A stretch of 64,000 nucleotides of DNA, from positions 3,642,001-3,706,000 of the forward strand of contig NZ_AP027080.1 in the NCBI RefSeq assembly GCF_030295405.1. The letters run 5' to 3'. Below are positions 17,629 to 26,768 of the stretch, one piece after another. Below the pieces are notes generated by a model. It worked only from the letters and a program-made list of their open reading frames with translations. It ran no database searches and was not told the origin of the DNA. The position numbers and the translations under genes are program-made. This stretch comes from Mesoterricola silvestris. Its GTDB lineage: Bacteria; Acidobacteriota; Holophagae; Holophagales; Holophagaceae. Numbering within the stretch: position 1 is the first letter of the stretch; each line of letters begins with the position of its first letter.

Positions 17629-19650
17629 TTACGGTGCCTCCGAATACAGCACATAGGTTGCGGGGCTCGAGCTGGAGGTGTAGCCGATCATCTGCAGGAG
17701 GTAGAACTTGTCGTTGCCGTCGAAGCCCAGATAGGGCCGGTTGCTTTCGTAGGGACCGAGGGTCTGGCTCGACCAGACATCGTTGGAGAAGGTCACGAGC
17801 TGCTGTCCGGAGGGACCCCTGAAGTGGATGACGATCCGGTCGGTCTTGGCGGATCTTGCGAAATAGGCATTCTGGGTGCTTCCATTGGCCCCCGTCGTGC
17901 CGATGACCTGGACGGGCGTCCACGCGCCGTCGACCTTGCGGATCTCGCACAGCTCCGAACCGATCGACGAATCATAGGGGGTATGGGGGCGCGTGTAGAA
18001 GACGTGGAGGTCGCCCCGGTAGCTGAACAGGAGGTCCAGGGTGTCGTACCAGCTGCTGATGGCCACGCCGGTGGGGATCTTTTCCCACTTCCAGGCGTTC
18101 GGGCCCTGGCGCTGGAGCAGGTAGAGTTCCTGCCACGCCCCCAGGAGCACGCTGGGGACACCGCTGGCGTCCGTCGTCAGGCGGAAGGAATAGACCACGC
18201 CCGGGGCCGGCGAGACCACATCCAGGGACTCCACCTTCCAGGTTCCGGTGGCGTCCTTGTAGGCGTACTCGAACCCCGTGGCGCTATAGCTGTCCTTCGA
18301 CCAGGCCACGTGGAGGGCATCGGCCCCGTCCAGGGTGAACGTGATGGTGTTCGTGGAGGAGCTGTAGCCGAGGGTCCTGCGCGCCACCTCTTCGGTCTGC
18401 CAGACTGCGCCATCAGACCAGGCGTGCACGATCGCCATTTCGGAACTCCCCTGCATGACCTGCCGCAGGTACACGGTGTGGGGCCGGCCCTGGGAATCCA
18501 GCCTGAGCTTGGGCTCCACGAGGGAAGCGGCATTGGTCAGGGGGTTCGTGACCCAGCCCGTCGGGGACGGGGTGGCGATGACGTAGGAGGAGTAGTTCAC
18601 ATACTGCGCGAAGGTCCAGGCCCCGTTGCCATCCAGGGCGCCCATCACCGAAGGAGGCAAGGACTTGATCACCGGGGCGGCCAGGGACAGCGATCCCGCC
18701 GTCGGAAGGGTGACCACCATCACGGGAAGGCTGGGCGCGGCCGCCGAACCCGTTTTCCGCGCCTCGATCCGGTAGGTGTAGTATCCGGAGGCCAGCAGGA
18801 GGTCCTGGTACGAGGAGGCGGTCGGGGCGAGATGCGCGACATCCTGGTAACTGGGATAGGTGGAAAGGCCACTGGCCCGGGTGACAACCACTTCGGTGGC
18901 CCCCGCGCTGTGGTTCTGCCAGGTCAGGCTCACCCCCTCCACCAGGGGCGTCGCCACCACCGAACCGGGCGATTTCAGACCGGTGCTCAGGGGATCGCTG
19001 GTCGCTTGCACGGTCTTGGTGCCCTTGGAATAGGTGATCCGGTAGCAAACGTAGCCGCCCTCGGGGGCCTGGCTATCCAGGTAGTCGGTGGCGCCGAAGC
19101 TCACGCCGGGAATCACGTCCCACGCATAGGTCGAACCGTAGGTGGCCGAGGTCCCCCGCTCCAGCGTCATGGCATCCGCCACGGAACTGTTGTTGGTCCA
19201 CTTCAGGCTGATCCCCCCCACGACGCTGGTGGCGCTGGTGAAGGTGGGCGCCTTCAACCCCAGGGGGGAGCGGACCTCATTGCTGTAGGGCGAGTAGGTC
19301 GTGCCCAGGACGGCACGCATCCGGGCCCGCAGTTCCGAGTTCTCCGGCAGGGCGGCGGGGTCGAAGGTGGCATAGGCCGCGGTCCAGGAGGCCGGGACGA
19401 GATCCTGGCCCAGCTTGGTGAAGCTGCCGTCGCCGAGGGCCACTTCGAACTCGTACCCGTCGATGCGGTTCGTAGGGGCGGTCCAGGTGTAGTTGAGGTA
19501 CGGGGAGACGGAAAGGTCACCGGTCACCGTGAGGTTGGTGGGTCCGTTGAGGCCCGACGTCCCGCCCCCCTTCCCGGAACTGCATCCGGAGGCGCCCAGC
19601 AGGGCGAGGAGTCCCACAAGGACAATTAGCCAAACGGAGGGCCGGGGCAT
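17629..19650 (-). CDS. secreted lipoprotein with fibronectin type III-like repeats
   Basis: A 673-residue protein starting at the ATG at 19650. The N-terminus MPRPSVWLIVLVGLLALLGASGCSSG is a lipoprotein signal with Cys at 23. Residues 35-330 hold three Fn3-like units (NLTVTGDLSVSPYLNYTWTAP, ISLKWTNNSSVADAMTLERG, VSLTWQNHSAGATEVVVTRA). The C-terminal half has repeats of the kind RPHTVYLRQ, DALHVAWSKD and GDLHVFYTR, which suggest a beta-propeller-like fold. It is probably a surface-exposed binding or adhesion protein; no catalytic motif was recognised. The frame is open upstream past the tRNA but the lipoprotein start is clear. It is a single gene, upstream of the decarboxylase on the same strand. 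Confidence 0.8.
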   Translation of the reverse strand: MPRPSVWLIVLVGLLALLGASGCSSGKGGGTSGLNGPTNLTVTGDLSVSPYLNYTWTAPTNRIDGYEFEVALGDGSFTKLGQDLVPASWTAAYATFDPAALPENSELRARMRAVLGTTYSPYSNEVRSPLGLKAPTFTSATSVVGGISLKWTNNSSVADAMTLERGTSATYGSTYAWDVIPGVSFGATDYLDSQAPEGGYVCYRITYSKGTKTVQATSDPLSTGLKSPGSVVATPLVEGVSLTWQNHSAGATEVVVTRASGLSTYPSYQDVAHLAPTASSYQDLLLASGYYTYRIEARKTGSAAAPSLPVMVVTLPTAGSLSLAAPVIKSLPPSVMGALDGNGAWTFAQYVNYSSYVIATPSPTGWVTNPLTNAASLVEPKLRLDSQGRPHTVYLRQVMQGSSEMAIVHAWSDGAVWQTEEVARRTLGYSSSTNTITFTLDGADALHVAWSKDSYSATGFEYAYKDATGTWKVESLDVVSPAPGVVYSFRLTTDASGVPSVLLGAWQELYLLQRQGPNAWKWEKIPTGVAISSWYDTLDLLFSYRGDLHVFYTRPHTPYDSSIGSELCEIRKVDGAWTPVQVIGTTGANGSTQNAYFARSAKTDRIVIHFRGPSGQQLVTFSNDVWSSQTLGPYESNRPYLGFDGNDKFYLLQMIGYTSSSSPATYVLYSEAP

Positions 19651-19866
19651 GGTTTTTCTCCAGGAATGAAGCTTTGGAATGAAGCAAGTGTGACCATCCA
19701 CTCCGGGACAAGCAAGGCCGAATCCCCCATCCGGAGGCCGCACCTGGGATCGCCGCCGCCCACCCCACCGCCAGGGAATCCCAGGATGGGGTGGCGCACG
19801 CGAGGGGATTCGCGGTAGGATCAAGGTCTGGCAAAAACCGATGCAAGGGCCAGACAAAACACGAAA

Positions 19867-19943
19867 GCAGCCGTAGCTCAGTTGGATAGAGTATTGGCCT
19901 CCGAAGCCAAGGGTCGCGCGTTCGAGTCGCGCCGGCTGCACCA
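19867..19943 (+). tRNA. tRNA-Arg (anticodon CCG)
   Basis: A 77-nt cloverleaf including an encoded CCA. The acceptor stem pairs GCAGCCG with CGGCTGC, the D-arm is GCTCAGTTGGATAGAGT, the anticodon stem TTGGC/GCCAA holds the loop CTCCGAA with anticodon CCG, and the T-arm contains GTTCGAGTC. It reads CGG codons, which should be common in such a GC-rich genome. Confidence 0.95.
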
Positions 19944-20099
19944 GATCAAAGCCCTGAAATCCATGCAACGCATAGGTTTCAGGGCTTCCGTTTTGCTTGT
20001 CTGCACTCCGAAGACACTTGCATCGTGCCCCCGTTCCACACTTCCGGTGAGGCCTTGCGCGACCTAGCACGGCGATAGCGTGAAGAAGAATTTTCCTCG

Positions 20100-20465
20100 C
20101 TAATGTCGATAGGGAATGAAGGTCGCCCCGCCACTTCCATCCCTGGACACACCATCCTGGCAATAGTTCATCTGCACGGGTTGCCAGGGAACGGAAACCA
20201 TGGGCGGGTTGATCAGCCGGTCAAGGGAGTATCCCATTCCGCCGATCAAGCCGCCTCCAACCGCTCCCATAGGAGCGGCAGCGACACCAGTCTACGCCGC
20301 AGCAGCCAGGCCGCCGCCGACGGCCCCTACCGCCAGGGCACTACCAAAGGCTTTCTGGTTGAAACTGAAATCGGGCTTCATGTATTGCGTCGAAGGAAAC
20401 ATCCCGCCTGTTATGAGAATAAGATCCCTATCCGCATAAATATCGATGGATCGAAAGGGTTTCAT
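20100..20465 (-). pseudogene. small glycine/alanine-rich protein gene interrupted by an amber codon
   Basis: An ATG at 20465 has an excellent Shine-Dalgarno (AAAGGAGAAGACC before it). The frame runs MKPFRSIDIYADRDLILITG onward for 57 residues to a glycine-rich ALAVGAVGGGLAAAA, then meets TAG at 20292-20294. It then continues in the same frame through APMGAVGGGLIGGMGYSLDRL to a stop at 20100-20102. Similar composition on both sides of the stop suggests one 121-residue gene with a nonsense mutation. A short 57-residue product is the alternative. The glycine-rich middle resembles glycine-zipper segments. Function unknown. Confidence 0.55.
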
Positions 20466-20506
20466 GGTCTTCTCCTTTTATTGGGCCCCAAATTGAATTG
20501 TTTTCA

Positions 20507-20737
20507 TCAGAAGGGAACAATTTCCCCTCGGCTTGAAACCCGGGAATGGCATTGGGGACATTGCCATCCGCCCAAAAGAAGTTCTCGCATGGAGTGCGGC
20601 CATCGAAAGCGCGGAAAGACGTACAAACACTTTGGACAGAATCGTCTTGGTTTCCAGAGGTAAAAGGCAACCAATAATAGGATTGTTATAATATATTGCA
20701 TAACATTGGACCTAGGCCTGTTCGTTTTTACGGACAT
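20507..20737 (-). CDS. small membrane protein with zinc-ribbon-like Cys pairs
   Basis: A 76-residue protein from the ATG at 20737, preceded by a GGGTGGGGA Shine-Dalgarno. A membrane helix (VMQYIITILLLVAFYLW) is followed by a cytoplasmic tail with two cysteine pairs, FCPKC near residue 35 and CPQC near 62, spaced as in a zinc ribbon. It lies downstream of the group II intron and upstream of the interrupted glycine-rich gene, with markedly lower GC than the core genes. I do not recognise the family. Confidence 0.5.
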   Translation of the reverse strand: MSVKTNRPRSNVMQYIITILLLVAFYLWKPRRFCPKCLYVFPRFRWPHSMRELLLGGWQCPQCHSRVSSRGEIVPF

Positions 20738-20872
20738 CCATTCCCCACCCAATATGAAATTGATCGAAATGGCACCGATGTTTCCGAATTTAAAATATTT
20801 CCAATTAATCAGCCTCAGAGGCCAGGCGGAGTCAGCGGTCGGATCCGCGACGTCAATGGGGGAACTTGCAGC

Positions 20873-20903
20873 CTTTTCCTTATCCTGTGCATCCCCGTCC
20901 ATC
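20873..20903 (+). repeat. left arm of inverted repeat flanking the group II intron
   Basis: The arm reads CTTTTCCTTATCCTGTGC followed by ATCCCCGTCCATC. Its reverse complement recurs with few changes at 22914-22944. A smaller stem-loop with CCCCGGC / GCCGGGG arms lies just inside at 20913-20935. Confidence 0.6.
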
Positions 20904-21002
20904 ACCGTTCATCCCCGGCCAGTCAATAGCCGGGGTGGGTCAGCGCGATGGGGTCCAGCTTCGGAGTCAGGCTGCGGCGGCATGCAGCGCCTTGTTCAGC
21001 CG

Positions 21003-22912
21003 GGTCGAGTAGCGCGGGGGAACTGCCCCCCCGCGCCCTCACGGATCCGGACGTGAGACTCTCACCTCATCCGGCTCGTCCTGCCCAGCCTCCAGGTCGT
21101 ATTCCCAGGGTCCAGTGGTAGAACAGCCCTTCTTGCCGCTGGTGGGCAATGTCGCCCAACCAACGAAAGGCTGCCGTCCAGTCCCGGTGGAACCGCTTGT
21201 ATTTCCGTTTGGCCCAGCGGGCCAGGACCAGATTCAGGTAGTCGAGAAGTTCCAGGCACTCCGAGCGGTGGAACCGCCCATAGTAGTTGACCCATCCCCT
21301 GACGATGGGATTGATGAACGAGGCAAGCTCGCTCAGGGTCTTGGTGTTCATCTTCGTCGTCAGTTTCCACTCCCGGATGGCTTCCCGAGCGGCCTTCTTC
21401 GCCTTGTCGCTCATGGCCGGATTGAAGCCCACAAAGAGCTTTCCGTCCCGGGTCTTCACCGACCGCCCCCGAAAGGTGTAGCTCAGGAAGTCGAAGGCCG
21501 TGTGGTCATGGTCCCCCGGGCGCGAATCGTCCTTACAGTAGACGATCTTCGTTTTCTCCGGGTGGAGTTCCAGCCCCTTGTCCTTCAATCGCCTGCGCAC
21601 CCCTTCCAGGACGTATTTGGCCTGGGCCAGGCTCACGCAATGGATCACCGCATCGTCGGCATACCGCTCGAACGGGACGTTCGGAAAGACCCGCCCCATC
21701 CAGGCATCGAACGCATAGTGCATGAACAGGTTGGCCAGCAATGGGCTGATCACCCCGCCCTGCGGCGTTCCCGCCGTCCGTTCCTGCAGGGTTCCGTCCT
21801 CCCGTTGGGCCGGGGCCTTGAGCCACCGTTCCACGTACAGGGGGATCCACTTCAGGGCCGAATCCGACTCGGTATGGTGCCGAACCGCCTTGAGGATCAG
21901 GTCATGCGGCAGGTTATCAAAGAATCCTTTGATATCCAGATCGATGACCCAGTCCAGGCGCCAGCAGCGCTCCCTTGCCTTTGCTACGGCATCCAGTGCC
22001 GAACGACCCGGCCGATAGCCGTAGGAGTCCTCGTGGAACATGGGTTCCACCAAAGGCTCCAATACCTGCTTGGCTACCATCTGGGCCACTCGGTCCGCCA
22101 CGGTCGGAATGCCCAAGGGTCTCGTCCGGCCGTCCTTTTTGGGAATCTCCACCCGCTTCACCGGCGGCGGGAAGTAGCTGCCCGACGACATCCGATTCCA
22201 GATCTTGTAGAGGTTGCCCTCCAGATCCTTGTCAAACATCGACAGGGTTTCTCCATCCACGCCCCCTGCTCCCCGGTTGGCCCGGACCAGACGCCATGCC
22301 TCGGCGACCTGTTCCCTGGAAATGCTGTAAGGCTTCGCTTCAGACACGTGCTCTTCCCCCGGAGGGTTGACCCGCATTTGAAGCCGGACAGGCCGGTCCC
22401 TTGGCTCCACCCGCATTACCGGGCATCGTCGCTACTACGGACCGGTCCGCCCCGGCGCCCCGCTTCGGTACTCTCGCCCTACGGGGGACTACCCCTCGGA
22501 CTTCTCCCTTGGCATCGGGACGCTCGGTTCCCACGTTCCACACAAGAGCCTGGACAGGGCTCGCGCCGCTTCTACGCCGGCCACCGCCCGGACCGTAAGC
22601 AGGTCCCTTCCGGGCTTGGTCCCAGGACTTCATCCGGAGCCTGGTTTCGATGGCTTTTGATCTCTTTCGACGCCTCATCAGCGGTTCACTTTTGTTCGCC
22701 TTCCCTGTCCCTACCTGACGGGGGTTCCCCCGCCTTTTCCGGGTCCGCTCACCACCTGGGGTGTCACCCCCACGCAGCGCCCGGTGGTTTGGGATCTGGC
22801 CCTGCAGCCCGACCCCGGGGGGCCTACCCCCATCTCTCATGCAGCACAGCTGCTATCTCTCAGGTTGTTTTATTTGGACCTCCTGGGAGATGAAGCGCCT
22901 TTCGTGGCGCAC
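21003..22912 (-). mobile_element. group II intron
   Basis: About 1.9 kb on the minus strand. The 5' end at 22912 reads GTGCGCCACGAAAGGCGC, the conserved start of bacterial group II introns. The RNA-only region (domains I-III) runs to the reverse transcriptase gene. Domain V is at about 21037-21070, starting GAGCCGGATGAGG and ending CACGTCCGGATC, followed by a GC-rich domain VI hairpin (GCGCGGGGG / CCCCCGCGC) and a 3' end near CTACTCGAC. The 3' boundary is accurate to a few bases. The intron sits one base inside the right arm of a 31-bp inverted repeat, so it appears to have inserted into a palindromic element rather than a gene. Confidence 0.88.
21067..22347 (-). CDS. ltrA: group II intron reverse transcriptase/maturase
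   Basis: A 426-residue protein starting at GTG 22347 (SEAKPYSISREQVAEAW), which has a GGGGGAAGAG Shine-Dalgarno and matches the usual start of these proteins; longer frames to 22416 are open. Reverse transcriptase blocks are visible: RPLGIPTVADRVAQ, DSYGYRPGRSA, VIDLDIKGFFDN, GTPQGGVISPLLANL and the catalytic FERYADDAV. A maturase/GIIM-type C-terminus follows (SELASFINPIVRGWVNYYGRF). No HNH endonuclease domain is seen. It should splice the intron RNA and drive retrohoming. All catalytic motifs are intact. Confidence 0.95.
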   Translation of the reverse strand: MSEAKPYSISREQVAEAWRLVRANRGAGGVDGETLSMFDKDLEGNLYKIWNRMSSGSYFPPPVKRVEIPKKDGRTRPLGIPTVADRVAQMVAKQVLEPLVEPMFHEDSYGYRPGRSALDAVAKARERCWRLDWVIDLDIKGFFDNLPHDLILKAVRHHTESDSALKWIPLYVERWLKAPAQREDGTLQERTAGTPQGGVISPLLANLFMHYAFDAWMGRVFPNVPFERYADDAVIHCVSLAQAKYVLEGVRRRLKDKGLELHPEKTKIVYCKDDSRPGDHDHTAFDFLSYTFRGRSVKTRDGKLFVGFNPAMSDKAKKAAREAIREWKLTTKMNTKTLSELASFINPIVRGWVNYYGRFHRSECLELLDYLNLVLARWAKRKYKRFHRDWTAAFRWLGDIAHQRQEGLFYHWTLGIRPGGWAGRAG

Positions 22913-23311
22913 GGATGGACGGGGATAGGCGAGGATAAGAAAAGATATAAAAGGGCTTGTGCTGGCTTCGGCTGGGGCGGCTCACGCATCGCCCGCCCTT
23001 GACGGGCGGTATGCCTTGTAACAACTCGCCCAACCATCAGCTTCTGCTTTTCCCAGCGCCCCAGCGAGCCCTCTGCGCCTCTGCGTTTGATTTTTTTCCC
23101 AATTCCCGAATCGCTTGTCCCCCTCGCGCCACGGCAACCTAGAAAAGGATCAAACGCAGAGGCACAGAGGGCTCGCTGGGGCGCTGGGAAATGATTGTCC
23201 GGGAATGCGGGTCTTCCTCCCAGGCTTGGGTACCACGGCCTAACGGTGGTCCATCGACCTCACCTGCGTACCGGTGGATGATGGTTCCAGATCCTCACCC
23301 CAGGAGCCCCC
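22913..23311. repeat. gene-free stretch with two inverted repeats
   Basis: No credible gene. It begins with the right arm (22914-22944) of the repeat flanking the intron, then a small CGCCCGCC/GGGCGG stem near 22990. A strong inverted repeat follows with 40-nt arms at 23052-23091 and 23149-23188 (39 of 40 positions pair), starting CCCAGCGCCCCAGCGAGC. A T-run follows the left arm. The same GCGCTGGGG/CTCGCTGGGG core recurs at 49.1 kb, so this is a dispersed palindromic element. Confidence 0.75.
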
Positions 23312-23713
23312 ATGGGCGAATCGAGCCTCGAAGACCTGATTGCCCTCCGCAAGCGGGAGCGGGAGGAGGAGCAGCTCACCCATACCCGCGAAACGGCCCG
23401 GGCGGTGGACGAGGCCCTGGGGCCGCGGGTGCTGGCGGCCATGGACCCCGGCGGGGCCCAGGGCTGGACCTTCAGCCATGCCACGGGGATGCGGCGCCTC
23501 CACCTGCGCACGGGCGAGTACCACCTGGTTCTCACGGCCATGCGGGGCGTCGGGCGGGTGGAGGTGGAACTGCGCCACATCGATTCCCGCTTCGCCTCCC
23601 TGGCCAAGCGGGCCTCCCTGGCGGACCTCTCGGAGGACTGGTTCCTCAATGCCGCCGAAAGCCTTTCCGCCCAGGTGCAGGACCGCCTCACGAGCCCGAA
23701 GAACTTCGTCTGA
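23312..23713 (+). CDS. hypothetical protein
   Basis: A 133-residue protein beginning MGESSLEDLIALRKRERE, with a charged N-terminal helix and a mixed alpha/beta core (TFSHATGMRRLHLRTGEYHLVL near residue 50; VEVELRHIDSRF near 80). No signal peptide or membrane segment. The coding frame overlaps the convergent photolyase gene by 26 bp. GC-rich codon use matches the core genome. I do not recognise a family; a cytosolic single-domain protein is likely. Confidence 0.6.
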   Translation: MGESSLEDLIALRKREREEEQLTHTRETARAVDEALGPRVLAAMDPGGAQGWTFSHATGMRRLHLRTGEYHLVLTAMRGVGRVEVELRHIDSRFASLAKRASLADLSEDWFLNAAESLSAQVQDRLTSPKNFV

Positions 23714-24968
23714 GGTGGGCCTTGGCCCGCTGGAGGAAGGCCTCCCGGGCCGCGGCGTGGTCCACGATGGGCGGGGGGTAGCCGGCGGGGAGGGGGCCCT
23801 CCCAGGGGCTGTGGATGCGGTTGGCCGGAAGGGTGGCCAGTTCGGGCACCCAGGCGCGCACGTAGGCGCCCTCGGGGTCGAAGCGCCGGCCCTGGAGCAC
23901 GGGGTTGAAGACCCGGAACCAGGGCTGGGCGTCGCAGCCGCAGCCGGCGCTCCATTGCCAGCCCATGGAATTGTTGGCCAGATCCCCGTCCTGGAGGTGC
24001 GCGAGGTAGTGGGCCTCGCCCAGGCGGTAGTCCAGGAGCAGGTGCTTGGCCAGGAAGCTCGCGGCCACCATGCGGGCCCGGTTGTGCACGTAGCCGGTGG
24101 CCAGGAGCTGCCGGGCGGCAGCGTCCACGATGGGGTAGCCGGTGCGGCCCTCCGCCCAGGCCCGGAAGAGGCCCGGATCGCTGCGCCAGGGGAAGTCCCG
24201 GAAGGCGTCCTGGAAGGGGCCTTCCAGGACGCCGGGCCAGGCGCGCACCAGGTGGTGGGCGAACTCCCGCCACACCAGTTGCCGCTGCCAGGCCTCCGCG
24301 CCGGGGCGGCCGGAGGCCTCGGTCCAGCAGGTGAGGGCGCTCACCCGGCCGAAGTGGAGGTCGGCGGAAAGTCGGGAGGTGCCGTCCCGGTCCATGCGGT
24401 CCCGGCCCTGGGCATAATCGGCCAGCCGATCCTCCAGGAAGGGTTCCAGGCCCAGGGGCAGCAGAGGCCCGGCGGGCCACCGGGGCAGTTCGGGGAGGAC
24501 CGGCAGGCGCCGGGGCGCCGGCAGAGGGGCTTCCAGGCGGGCCTCCCGCTGGAAGGTCCGGTGGAAGGCCGTGAAGACCCGGTGGCGGCCCAGGGGCCCC
24601 GCCAGGGTCTCCCCGGGGAAGAGGCGCAGGGGGCACGGGAGCGCCTGGGCCAGGCGGTCCTCCTGGAGCCGGGCGGCCGGTTCGGTGAAGCCATGGGCCG
24701 CCACGGCGGAGGCGCCCAGATGCGCGGCGAGGCGGGGGAGCTCCTCCCGGGGGTCGCCGGGCAGCCAGACCAGGCCCGACCCCAGGGCCTCCAACCGGGC
24801 CGCCAGGTCCCCCAGGCGGGGGGCGACCCGCTCCGGCACGGGCCCGGCGAATACCGGCACCGCCCCCTCCCCGGCGTGCACCAGGGGGGCGTGGTCCGCC
24901 ACGCGCAGGTCCTTCTCCCGGTACCAGACCAGGACGGCCGCGGGCTTTTCCTTGGGTTTGCCAACCAT
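23688..24968 (-). CDS. phrB: deoxyribodipyrimidine photolyase (cryptochrome/photolyase family)
   Basis: A 426-residue protein starting at the ATG at 24968. The N-terminal antenna domain opens VLVWYREKDLRVADHAPL, the photolyase strand-helix pattern. The FAD domain holds GTSRLSADLHFGRVS near residue 205, VWREFAHHLVR near 240, TGYPIVDAAARQL near 285, RMVAASFLAKHLLLDYRLGE near 310 and NNSMGWQWSAGCG near 345, the classical FAD- and lesion-binding signature of CPD photolyases. It repairs UV-induced pyrimidine dimers with blue light. Somewhat short (typical 450-480) because the linker is compact. Confidence 0.92.
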   Translation of the reverse strand: MVGKPKEKPAAVLVWYREKDLRVADHAPLVHAGEGAVPVFAGPVPERVAPRLGDLAARLEALGSGLVWLPGDPREELPRLAAHLGASAVAAHGFTEPAARLQEDRLAQALPCPLRLFPGETLAGPLGRHRVFTAFHRTFQREARLEAPLPAPRRLPVLPELPRWPAGPLLPLGLEPFLEDRLADYAQGRDRMDRDGTSRLSADLHFGRVSALTCWTEASGRPGAEAWQRQLVWREFAHHLVRAWPGVLEGPFQDAFRDFPWRSDPGLFRAWAEGRTGYPIVDAAARQLLATGYVHNRARMVAASFLAKHLLLDYRLGEAHYLAHLQDGDLANNSMGWQWSAGCGCDAQPWFRVFNPVLQGRRFDPEGAYVRAWVPELATLPANRIHSPWEGPLPAGYPPPIVDHAAAREAFLQRAKAHLRRSSSGS

Positions 24969-25026
24969 TCCGGCCTCCGGCGGGGCTGGGCTTTTGGGAT
25001 AATCTGGAGGTGAAACGGAGAGGCCC

Positions 25027-26040
25027 ATGCCCGAAACCGCCATCACGTTCGACGACGTCCTGATGATACCGGCGTACAACCACCACGAGTCCCGCCGGAT
25101 CGTGGACATCAGCATGACCGACAAGAGCGGCAAGCTCACCCTGGACCTGCCGATCATGACGGCCAATATGGACACCATCACCGAGGACGCCATGGCCGAT
25201 TTCATCGGCGGGCGCGGGGGCATCGGCACCCTGCACCGGTTCTGCTCCATCGAAGAGAACGTCGCCATGTTCAAGCGCTGCCAGACCAAGGTCTTCTGCT
25301 CGGTGGGCACCTCCGAGAAGGAGATGGAGCGGGTGGAGGCCCTCAAGGACGCCGGGGCCCAGTACTTCTGCGTGGACGTGGCCCACGGGCACGCCAAGTA
25401 CGTGGGGAAGATGATCAAGCGCATGCGCCAGAAGCTGCCCAACGAGTGCATCATGGCGGGCAACGTGGCCACCTACGCCGGCGCGGACTACCTGGCCTCG
25501 GTGAAGGCCGACATCATCAAGGTGGGCATCGGCCCGGGCAGCGTCTGCACCACGCGCATCAAGACCGGCTTCGGGGTCCCCCAGATCACCGCCATCCAGG
25601 AATGCGCCCGGGCCGACCGGTCCATCGTGGCGGACGGGGGCATCCGCTACCCCGGGGACATCGTGAAGGCCCTGGCCTTCGGCGCGGATTTCGTCATGGT
25701 GGGCGGCATGCTGGCGGGCACCCGCCCCACCCCCGGCGAACCCATCCTCAACGAAAAGGGCGAGCCCACCCACAAGAGCTACCGGGGCATGGCCAGCAAG
25801 GAGGCCGCCGACGACCACCTGGGCGGCCTTACGGGCTGGAAGACGGCTGAAGGCGTGGCCACCAAGGTGCCCTACCGGGAGGACGAGGAGGAGATCATCG
25901 CCGACATCGTCGGCGGCCTGCGCTCCGGCCTCACCTACGCCGGGGCCAACACCATCCGGGAACTGCAGCGCAAGCTCAACTACATGGTCGTCTCCCCCGC
26001 CTCCCGGGTGGAGAGCCTCCCCCACAAGCTGCTGCAGTAG
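25027..26040 (+). CDS. GMP reductase / IMP dehydrogenase family protein
   Basis: A 337-residue TIM-barrel protein without CBS domains. It shows [17 protein letters not shown] at the start, TANMDTIT near residue 40, the catalytic-loop Cys in [17 protein letters not shown] near 165-180, [10 protein letters not shown] near 200 and the mobile-flap region YRGMASKEA near 245. The length and lack of CBS favour GMP reductase (GMP to IMP using NADPH), but family members of this size have been called IMP dehydrogenase too. The phosphoribosyltransferase gene starts 9 bp downstream, so the pair likely forms a purine-salvage operon. Confidence 0.85.
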   Translation: MPETAITFDDVLMIPAYNHHESRRIVDISMTDKSGKLTLDLPIMTANMDTITEDAMADFIGGRGGIGTLHRFCSIEENVAMFKRCQTKVFCSVGTSEKEMERVEALKDAGAQYFCVDVAHGHAKYVGKMIKRMRQKLPNECIMAGNVATYAGADYLASVKADIIKVGIGPGSVCTTRIKTGFGVPQITAIQECARADRSIVADGGIRYPGDIVKALAFGADFVMVGGMLAGTRPTPGEPILNEKGEPTHKSYRGMASKEAADDHLGGLTGWKTAEGVATKVPYREDEEEIIADIVGGLRSGLTYAGANTIRELQRKLNYMVVSPASRVESLPHKLLQ

Positions 26041-26049
26041 AGGACGGAC

Positions 26050-26565
26050 ATGCCCGAGAAGCGCTTCTTCAGCTACAACGAGATCCACCGCACGGTGGCC
26101 GAACTGTCCAAGGTCATCCAGGCCAGCGGGTTCGATCCGGACGTGACGGTGGCCATCGGCACCGGCGGCTTCATCCCCGCCCGCATCCTCAAGACCTTCC
26201 TGAAGAAGCCCATCCTCACCGTGGGCGTGAAGCTCTACGGGGACGACAACACCATCGAGGGCGGCCCCTCCAAGGTCCAGTGGATCGACGAGGTGGAGCG
26301 CAAGCTCAAGGGCCGCAAGGTGCTGCTCATCGACGAGGTGGACGACACCCGCACCACCCTGGCCTACTGCCTGCGGGAGCTGCTCTCCCACCAGCCCGCG
26401 GAGATCGCCGTGGCGGTGCTGCACTGCAAGGACAAGCCGAAGCTGGACCAGTTGCCTCCCCAGGTGACCCGCTACTGGGCCGGCCAGCACCTGGACGACA
26501 TCTGGGTGGTCTACCCCTGGGACGCCGTGGACATCGACGAACATTCCAGGCAGGCCGGGGCCTGA
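26050..26565 (+). CDS. purine phosphoribosyltransferase
   Basis: A 171-residue type I phosphoribosyltransferase. The PRPP-binding motif is VLLIDEVDDTRTTLAYC near residue 95, with Arg where Gly is common. The N-terminal VTVAIGTGGFIPARIL near 35 supplies the pyrophosphate-binding loop, and DDIWVVYPWDAVD near 155 is the base-side end typical of xanthine/hypoxanthine enzymes of the yeast Hpt1/Xpt1 type. It should join hypoxanthine, xanthine or guanine to PRPP. It is co-transcribed with the GMP reductase-like gene 9 bp upstream. Confidence 0.85.
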   Translation: MPEKRFFSYNEIHRTVAELSKVIQASGFDPDVTVAIGTGGFIPARILKTFLKKPILTVGVKLYGDDNTIEGGPSKVQWIDEVERKLKGRKVLLIDEVDDTRTTLAYCLRELLSHQPAEIAVAVLHCKDKPKLDQLPPQVTRYWAGQHLDDIWVVYPWDAVDIDEHSRQAGA

Positions 26566-26768
26566 GGGGATTGGAAAATCGCCTTGGCAAATTAAATTGA
26601 TTTCCTGAATAAATGAGCGCTTAAATATGTGCCAACACGGGTTATATGAACGTGTATTGATTAAAGCCTACAAAATAAGTGCTTCCAAAACCGGCATATA
26701 GGCTTATCTTTCCTTTGAGGTCCTCAATTCTGCCCGCCCGGTCAGACCGTGGGGGTTCGGAGGGAAGA
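26566..26768. other. AT-rich intergenic region
   Basis: About 200 bp of notably AT-rich sequence (TAAATTGATTTCC, TAAATATGTG, GGTTATATGAACG) between the phosphoribosyltransferase and the next gene. It is likely to carry the promoter of the gene at 26769. No terminator with a T-run or clear -35/-10 pair could be fixed. Confidence 0.4.

Noticed and set aside
19867-20100. tRNA-Arg as an integration site of a genomic island
   Set aside because: No integrase gene or repeated tRNA 3' end was found nearby; the group II intron and small genes do not make a defined island.
26566-26768. A riboswitch upstream of the gene at 26769
   Set aside because: The AT-rich stretch has no recognisable aptamer core and the downstream gene is of unknown function.
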